Assembly (NCBI GenBank): GCA_036924085.1
Contig: JAVGWX010000013.1
Location: 53,569,904-53,633,903 of the forward strand
Origin: Ariolimax columbianus
Taxonomy: Eukaryota > Mollusca > Gastropoda > Stylommatophora > Arionidae
Direction: 5' to 3'
DNA length: 64,000 nucleotides
A program made the position numbers and the translations under genes. This document shows, piece by piece, positions 57,780 to 64,000 of the stretch. The notes beneath the pieces are model-generated. The model saw only the letters and a list, made by a program, of their open reading frames with translations. It did no database searches and was not told where the DNA came from. Within the stretch, counting starts at the first letter, position 1. Each line of letters begins with the position of its first letter.

Positions 57780-58021
57780 CGGTTCCGAATTGAGCTGGCA
57801 AACATCCAGATTTCCACCAGTTAATTGCACATCAACTTCCGCATCAACAATTTTGTAATCAGAACATTTCTGGTTACAAGCCTCCTTTGTAGCAAAGTTG
57901 TTTAAGTTTCCATAACAACCACCATATAGAAAGTTCTTGCAAGAGCGAGTTAGAGGGTCAAAGAAAAACCGAGGCACAGTAGCTTTACAAGGTCCTATGT
58001 CCATTGATTTCTGACACACCT
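57780..58021 (-). CDS. Papilin-like gene, exon with Kunitz domain 1 and start of Kunitz domain 2
   Basis: The exon reads CQKSMDIGPC near its start, then a hydrophobic FFFDP stretch, FLYGGCYGNLNNF, and cysteines in EACNQKC. This is a complete six-cysteine Kunitz/BPTI fold. A linker follows, then DVCQLNSEP, the first cysteine of a second Kunitz domain. The intron acceptor is a T-rich tract ending in CAG at 58022-58024, giving a phase-1 entry. The donor is CCG|GTTTGT at 57780/57779, phase 0. That donor is weak, but it is the only choice that gives correct Kunitz spacing with the exon at 41009. Kunitz domains usually inhibit serine proteases or act as structural modules in secreted proteins. The upstream exon was not found, so the N-terminal part of the gene (thrombospondin repeats in known papilins) is not seen. 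Confidence 0.85.
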
Positions 58022-58439
58022 CTGAAATATTAAAAGATATCCCTTGTTACTTTAACTTATTTCTTAGCATTCATGACAGTATCTATTTTAAAATGTTCTT
58101 GCTTTAAAGACTATTCAATTAATAAATTCATACATATCTGTATTTTATACTTCTAATTTGTTTGTCTAAAGATGCCTGGAATCATATAAAAGAATACAAG
58201 GCAGAAAAGAATTAATTATTACGCTTATGTACAACGTTGATTTTCAATTGTATATATGACAGAAATGAGCATCGCTAGTTTTTCTTATGTGAAAATTTGT
58301 TGTCCAGCTTTGAGTTTCCCGCTAGAGTGAAAAGCACTAGAACAACAGAGAAGTCACAGAAGTAGACACTAGTCATTGGCAGGGAAAATCTTGAAAAAGC
58401 ACTTGGTAAAAACTGCTAACTCAATCCAGCACTTGTAAG

Positions 58440-59200
58440 CATTTGATTGTATGTTTTGTCCAGATAAATTGTTGCTGAAAACTTTGTCACACGTGATGTT
58501 GGCTACTAAGTTCCTAGAGTGGCCTTCGACTGCATACTAGTCAAAAGGAGACGTGTTTTCCTTAAACACAAAGCTGTGATCCCGACAACCTATCATAACA
58601 AAGGTGTTGTTCTTGACCTGACACCTACAGTATAAAAACCACGGTCGACGATACGAGAACCCGCGACATCCAAGGCGTTATTGCTATTTGGAGAGTCACC
58701 CCCATGCAAGAACCGCTGTATTTGTAGCAGAGTTCCTGACTTAAAGACGAAGCAGGAGAATCAACAGGAATCGCTGTAATTGTCAGAGTTCCTGATTTGT
58801 AGACAAAACAAGAGCCTCAGAAGACCCAGATGCTACATGAGAAGAGGGGAAGGACAAAAGGTCATGAGACTAGCGAGAACCAGCTGACAAGAACCAGTTT
58901 AGCTAGATAGTTAGTTTGTGTCAACTCTAGTCAGATAAAACTGCTAATACAGAAGGAACATTAGGTAGGAATGATTAAGTGATCGAAAACCTGGAGTTAA
59001 TTTAGTACAAGAGAAAGACCTGTGATATTTGCACAAAACTATTGATTGACATTTGATTTCACGAGCCTACATTATTGTTGTAATGTGTATGGTGTTTGTG
59101 AAATAAACTTTCATGTGTTATTGCTGCAATTCAAATAATTGCTAGAGTGTTCTCATTAGGATTGTGAGTTAAGAAGTGATAATTGTAAGAAAGAAAGTAG
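58440..59200 (+). mobile_element. Possible solo LTR
   Basis: TATAAAAACC at 58631, two imperfect tandem units around GTAGCAGAGTTCCTGACTTA and TGTCAGAGTTCCTGATTTG (58720-58800), and AATAAA at 59102 followed by a T/G-rich stretch. The spacing would fit U3-R-U5. I could not fix the ends or a target-site duplication and no internal gag/pol is next to it. Confidence 0.3.
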
Positions 59201-59279
59201 ATAAGAGAGAGTAACCTGCTATATGGGAAGTAGAGCATCCAGGTCAACAACCAAATGATGCATATTACCAGTACAACAG

Positions 59280-59576
59280 AGGGGACAGTTGGTAATCTTT
59301 AGATCACACACAGGTCACAACACATTGAAAAACCATCTATTTAACAAACTAACAGAAAATGTTGATGAATGTGTATGCAGTACTGACTGCTGAACATCTG
59401 CTACACAGATGTCCAATATCCAAGGAACAGAAAAAGCACATATGGCCATCACCAGTACCCTTTCTGGACAAGCTCTTTGGAGATAGCAATAACCTCAGAC
59501 TAACTACTGTTTTCATTACTTACGTTCAAGTTGGCATCTGAAAGCATTCACAGAAAAAGAACAAGAAGAAGAAGTT
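59280..59576 (+). mobile_element. LINE group B', 3' end with (GAA)n tail
   Basis: Reads GHNTLKNHLFNKLTENVDEC, LTAEHLLHRCPISKEQKKHI and WPSPVPFLDKLFGDSNNLRL, then an AAGAACAAGAAGAAGAAG tail at 59557-59574. 5'-truncated at about 59280. Confidence 0.75.
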
Positions 59577-60679
59577 ATGACCCGATAACAGAACATCTAT
59601 GTATTTAATAAGATGCTTATATTACTTCCTTTCTAATCTCTCACTTGATCTTTCATTTGTGTATACACTTTTGCACTCCTTTCACTCTCTCCATCTCATT
59701 TTTAAATACCTGCAGGATCTTTAGACTCTACATATTTTGTTGTGGCTGTACGTTCTGTGGTGGTCGCTGTGAACAATCAATTACATTAATTTCTCATACA
59801 TTCTAAAAATTATATTTGCAACAATAAAGCACTTGGAAATAATTGTAATGTATGTCAAATTAGCTTAAAAAAACATTTTTACATTTTCGTGACTATGCTG
59901 TTGTAAACAACAGCTATGAACAATGGTTAAAATGTGAATATCTTTAAATTGACATCACAGACCTGTTGGCAAACAACCAGTGCTCTCTTATAAACAGAGA
60001 TTCAGTTCAGTTGTCCAGCTATTAACTACTTGTGCTGGTGAGGACCTTATGTCATTGTTCTTGCACTAAATGTGTTGCAACGTCCACTGTAAGTCAGTAT
60101 CATTGAAGGATTACCATTATGCTATCTATCCATCTTCCGTGAGGACTCCCACAGGTCATGTAGCTGGAACCTCTTTTGTTATAATCATACAGCAGAAGTC
60201 AATCAGGCTGAATTATCATGAGATCACTGAACCAATGTATTCAACACGTTCCTACCCTATTTATTATATTTTCATTTCTTATTGTATGTCTCCTGGTAAT
60301 ACCAATGATCTTTCTTTCACATTTTATTTAAAAAGTGGTTATTTTCCTCCCTTGAGCCTTAGATTAAGACCACATCTGACACTGTTAGCACAAAGTTGGT
60401 ATAAATACACAGTTTATCAGTTGTTTAGCTGTCAAGCTGATGTTCAGGTGGTGGCAATTGATAAGTCACAGATGCTTTTTGACATTATGTTTCTATTTCT
60501 CTATCAAGAGATATCTTCTGAGAAAATACTTACCAGATATTTGTACTTCTGGCTCAGCAGAAGTTTCATATTGTTTACACTTATAGTCAGTGAATCTGGT
60601 GTTCTGCTGTTCCTCATAATCACTGTCTTTCATGAACTAATTTTCATATTGCATCTTTTACAGGTTTAATACGTTTAAG
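59577..60679. other. No gene recognised
   Basis: AT-rich. A plus-strand frame of 199 codons (60070-60669) is open but hydrophobic, compositionally like noncoding AT-rich DNA, and has no motif. Confidence 0.4.
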
Positions 60680-62027
60680 TCTCGAGTATGGAAATCAAGG
60701 ACTCCAGCTGCCTAGTGGTTGGGGACTTCAACAGCCACTCGAAGAGATGGAGATATTCGGACACAGACAACAGAGGTGATGAAGTGGAAGACTGGGAGAT
60801 AGAAGCAAATCTCTATCTTATCAATAGGCGGGAGGACAGCCCTAGCTTCTATTCTAGAACATGGCATACCACCTCTACTCCAGACTTGGCCTTTTCCACG
60901 GCAGATATTCACCACAAAATAGACCGCCAGGTGCTAAACCAATTGGCAGGTAGCGACCACAGGCCAATTAGGCTAGAAGTTGATATGGAAGTAGACCCAC
61001 AGGAAATAAAACCGCTCCCACGTTGGAATTATAAACGAGCCGACTGGGACAGATTTGCAATCCTGACAGATGGGCTGTGTGAAACCATCAACACATAGAA
61101 TAACAATATGAAACCCATGGGGGAAAGCCTAAGCAAAGCAATAATGCAAGCAGACACCGAAACCATCCTAAGAGGGGCAAGGAAAAACTACAAGCCATAT
61201 TGGAATGATGAATTGCAGAAAGCGGAAGACAAAGTCTCAAATGCTAGGAACATGGCAGAGAGAGAACAATCTATGGAGGCAAATATCGCCCTCAAAGGCA
61301 TCACGGCGAAATACAAAAGAATACTAAACCAAATAACAAGAGAAAGCTGGAAAAACAAAACAGAAAGCCTCAATTTAGATAAAGAAGGGAACAAACTATC
61401 GAAGTTAGTCAGAGCCATGAATAGTCACATCACTTAAAAGCCAGAAAAATACTGAACTTAATGAATTAAGAGCAGTACTCTGTCAACTATGCCAGCAGGC
61501 CGCACCAAAAAGGGTAGTGGTGCAGTGGGTTCCATCTCACAGCAACCTCCAAGGCAACGAGGAGGCAGACAGACTGGCAAAAGACGGTGCAAAACTACCC
61601 CAACCAGATACTAGCATGACATACGAAGAGTCAAAACGGCTTATTAGAGCTAGATACATGACCAAATGGGAAACCGAACATACTGGCTACACCAAAAACG
61701 ATGCCTATTACCAGTTGAACAGAAGAGAGCAGGTCATGGTCTTCAGACTTCGCACAAGTCACAATAGACTGAGGTACCACTATTCAATAAATTGAAGATA
61801 GGTGGCACTGACGAATGCTCGTGTGGTACCGGGAAAATGATCGCTGAAGATTTGCTGCAAAACTGCCCGACATACGAGGATCAGAGAAAGCAGATATGGC
61901 CATCATCAGTGGCAACACTAGAAAAGCTCTATGGCAGTGTCGACAGCCTCAGGATGACCGCTGCTTTTTTTGAAAAAATATAGGTTAACGTCTGACAGCG
62001 TACTAACAAGAAGAAGAAGAAGAAGAT
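60680..62027 (+). mobile_element. LINE group B copy with the RT domain deleted
   Basis: Part 1 (60688-61428) is the second half of the endonuclease and the linker: CLVVGDFNSHSKRWRYSDTD, LNQLAGSDHRPIRLEVDMEV and NLDKEGNKLSKLVRAMNS. Part 2 (61430-61983) jumps to the RNase H C-terminal half: LKSQKNTELNELRAVL, LQGNEEADRLAKDGAKLPQ, LNRREQVMVFRLRTSHNRLR and MIAEDLLQNCPTYEDQ, then (GAA)n at 62010-62027. Compared with 20763-24788, roughly 1.9 kb is missing. Stops at 61096 and 61794 (the latter with an indel). It keeps SDH, unlike the full-length copy. Confidence 0.88.
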
Positions 62028-62029
62028 GA

Positions 62030-63290
62030 TTTACCTGCCTCTATATATTTTTTCCATGCTATATTTTTAGCTCTTCTACATTTAACTACAAATCTATTTA
62101 TCCACTTTTTAGGGTTTACCTCCCAACATGGTCGAATGTGTTTTTGCCTCTGGTAGGTGCTTCTACATGTTGAATTAAAAAATTGTCAGTTATGCACTTA
62201 ACAACAGGTTTTGACTCTACAAGTGCTTCTGCCATATCCCATTTTATTTCTGGAAAGTTGAAATCCCCCATTAATAATAATTTCCCTTCATTTGCCTTTG
62301 CTATGCTACTAATCAGCTCCTCATCTTCCTCTTTTTGACTTGATGGACATCTATAGCATACTCCAATCACTGTTTTTTCACCCCCACTTTCTATTTTTCC
62401 CCATACACTTTCATTTTTGTTACCACATGATAAATCATCTTTGATCGTTATGTTAACAGAATTTGTACAGTATAATAACCCCCCCCCCCCCCCCCCCCCC
62501 CTCCCCTGTCTCCAACTATCCTATCTTTCCTTAACATTATATATCCCTCTATTTCAAGTTCACTATCTGCGATGTCCTCATATGTCCATGATTTTGTTAA
62601 CCCTATTATATCTGGTTTTTCTTCCTCTACATACAGTTCCAATTCTTCTCTTTTATTTACTATGCTTCTCACATTTGCATAAAAACATTTTAGTTTGTAA
62701 TTTTGTTGTTTTTCCACTTTTTGCTTTTGCTGTATCATTTTAATGTTTGCTTTTCCACTGCTATTTCCCACTTCCCTGACCCCAACTCTCCCCTTTGACT
62801 ACATCCCCTATAGCACTGTATTGTAGGCCTATCTTTAGTCACAAACTTCATAGGCCTTACTTGTTTAAATTTCTAACACAATGAATAAACATATACTATG
62901 CTACAACATGCTGTCTTATCTCATTTAGATGTAAACCTCTCATGTCCAACATTTTACCTTTGTGTACTTACACATCAATAAATTCCATTTCCATGTCCGC
63001 ACACATCACCTGTAACCTAAGGTTGATACCTATTATCTTGCTATCTAGATTGTTTGACTCATCTGCTCTTTCTAAAATGCCCATCATTGTGACCTTTCTA
63101 AACTTTTTTCCTTAAGTGTTCCCATAAGACTTTTGTATTTATTTATAATTACGTTGGTACCGTCTCTTTTTACATTATTTGTTCCTACCATTACCACAGC
63201 AAGACTGTTTCCATTGTTTTCTATCCCCTTTATTCTCCCCTCTATGTCCTCAATTTTTGCTCCCCCAATATCCATTCTAAGAGAAGGTAA
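62030..63290 (-). mobile_element. CR1-like LINE, 5' part (ORF1 esterase-like end and endonuclease)
   Basis: In transcript order: RIKGIENNGNSLAVVMVGTN, NVKRDGTNVIINKYKSLMGT (the GTN block of the SGNH esterase-like ORF1 seen in CR1/L2), then YKLKCFYANVRSIVNKREEL, EEEKPDIIGLTKSWTYED (endonuclease start) and GVCYRCPSSQKEEDEEL, LLLMGDFNFPEIKWDM, NFLIQHVEAPTRGKNTFDHV. It is the 5' portion of the same group whose RT parts occur at 45804 and 52497. It stops at 62030 against the (GAA)n tail of the neighbouring element. Confidence 0.83.
62479..62501. repeat. Poly(C) tract (G on coding strand) in the CR1-like endonuclease
   Basis: Twenty-three C in a row. On the element strand it encodes glycines at the conserved GGG position of the endonuclease (D-R-x-GGG-V/Y), so the natural glycine codons have expanded. 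Confidence 0.95.
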
Positions 63291-63429
63291 ACTCTAAACC
63301 CGGTTAGACGAAGCTCGTTAGCCTATTCAAGGCAGTTTGCCTAGGAAAGTGGGAACTCTGATTTTAAAACCACAAGTGCCAGGGAGTGCTGGCTAGTCCT
63401 GTGATGATGAGAGTATCATCGGATGTCTT

Positions 63430-64000
63430 GAGTAACTAGCTGTGTTTTTGCTTGTACGTAGGCTATTTACGACCTCTGCCTCGGTGATAAGGTCAACATA
63501 AACCTCTCCCCTGATGGCTGCGTCTAAGATGCCTTTCCGAGTTTCCTGACGGGCATCTCTGTCGCCTTTGTCAGTCTGGGCAACATATCGACTGAAAAAA
63601 CTTAGACCCTTCTATTCATCTGTCTTCAGGAGCCTTCCTGTGGTGCCTTGAATGTTGGAGATAAGCTGGCTTGTAGTTTGTCCATTCATCTTTTGATGCA
63701 TGTGCCAGAACTTCTGGAGGGTATTATCATTACCCACTCTTGTGATGAGCTCCTCCCATTGCTCGCTTTTGGACTCCCTAGCTAACGCTTTAAAGGAATT
63801 GGTAGCTTTGCGTTTTACCTCCTCCTTCTTGTTCAATGCGTTGACATTAATGTCAGCTCTCTTTCTGGTTTTACGCCAATCCTTTGTTGCCGCCTCCTTT
63901 TCTCTCCAGGCCGTATCAACATCTTGAGTCCACCAGGGTGGTTGGACAAAAGGGGATCTAGTGGTCCTGTGTCCTATTGTCTGGCGCAGCTTGTTCACTA
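63430..64000 (-). mobile_element. LINE group C, linker region, second copy (continues past window edge)
   Basis: Reads NKLRQTIGHRTTRSPFVQPP, WWTQDVDTAWREKEAATKDW, KFWHMHQKMNGQTTSQLISN, TTGRLLKTDE then a stop, FFSRYVAQTDKGDRDARQET and VYVDLITEAEVVNSLRTSKN. It is more intact than 45330-45803 and crosses the site where the other copy holds a CR1-like insertion. 63291-63429 is not assigned. Confidence 0.85.

Noticed and set aside
60070..60669. 199-codon open frame on the plus strand that looks like a membrane protein
   Set aside because: No recognised motif, AT-rich codon use typical of noncoding DNA, no neighbouring exon or splice evidence; hydrophobicity follows from T-rich codons.
1..64000. 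CRISPR array, prokaryotic defence system or operon
   Set aside because: The window is eukaryotic with spliced exons, SINEs and LINEs; tandem repeats present are simple microsatellites.

Overview
This is a window of animal nuclear DNA. It is AT-rich, most open frames are broken retrotransposon pieces, and the only host coding sequence I can support is split into exons with consensus splice sites. A minus-strand 18S rRNA fragment carries sequence typical of lophotrochozoans, and the density and types of non-LTR elements are those common in molluscs. A mollusc is therefore my best guess. The species cannot be read from the window. All homology statements come from recognising motifs by eye; nothing was aligned or searched.

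Host gene. On the minus strand, four exons form the 3' end of one papilin-like extracellular matrix gene. In transcript order they are a Kunitz domain plus the first cysteine of a second one (57780-58021), the rest of that second Kunitz domain (40772-41009), one I-set immunoglobulin domain (28206-28478), and a C-terminal PLAC domain with stop codon (26402-26532). Phases match at every junction (1 in, 0/0, 1/1, 1/1). The joined second Kunitz domain has the exact family spacing of eight residues between its first two cysteines. About 0.88 kb of coding sequence is spread over 31.6 kb, and the introns (about 16.8, 12.3 and 1.7 kb) are filled with retrotransposons. Upstream exons must lie beyond the right edge or were not recognised.

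Retrotransposons. Almost everything else is non-LTR elements (LINEs), which I grouped as follows. A: LINE with a C-terminal C2H2-like finger (1-2161, 32870-35850, 41878-42800, relative at 56940-57745). B: I-superfamily-like element with endonuclease, RT, RNase H and a (GAA)n tail (full length at 20763-24788, fragments at 9590, 60680 and elsewhere). B': diverged relatives of B (20560-25010, 30775, 43330-51615, 59280). C: R1/I-like element with RNase H (20215, 32040, 44758-49245, 63430-64000). CR1-like: 2880, 17695, 28700, 31605, 45804, 52497, 56510, 62030-63290. RTE/BovB-like groups D to H and a further endonuclease piece fill most other stretches.

Short elements. There is a tRNA-derived SINE at 12297-12562, a family of repeats with (GAA)n tails (five copies), a mariner-type HTH fragment at 14125-14470, and a small unclassified repeat in two copies.

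Layout. 1-20 kb is a patchwork of LINE fragments with the 18S rRNA relic near 10.3 kb. 20.2-25 kb is a young full-length B element inside an older relative. 25-58 kb is the 3' part of the papilin-like gene with TE-filled introns. 58-64 kb is either upstream intron or flanking DNA with a possible solo LTR and further nested LINEs. I found no prokaryote-type system, CRISPR array or intact tRNA gene. The points of most interest are the papilin-like gene structure, nested insertions dated by target-site duplications, a probable twin-priming inversion, and a sequence block apparently shared by two SINE-like families and the leader of LINE B.
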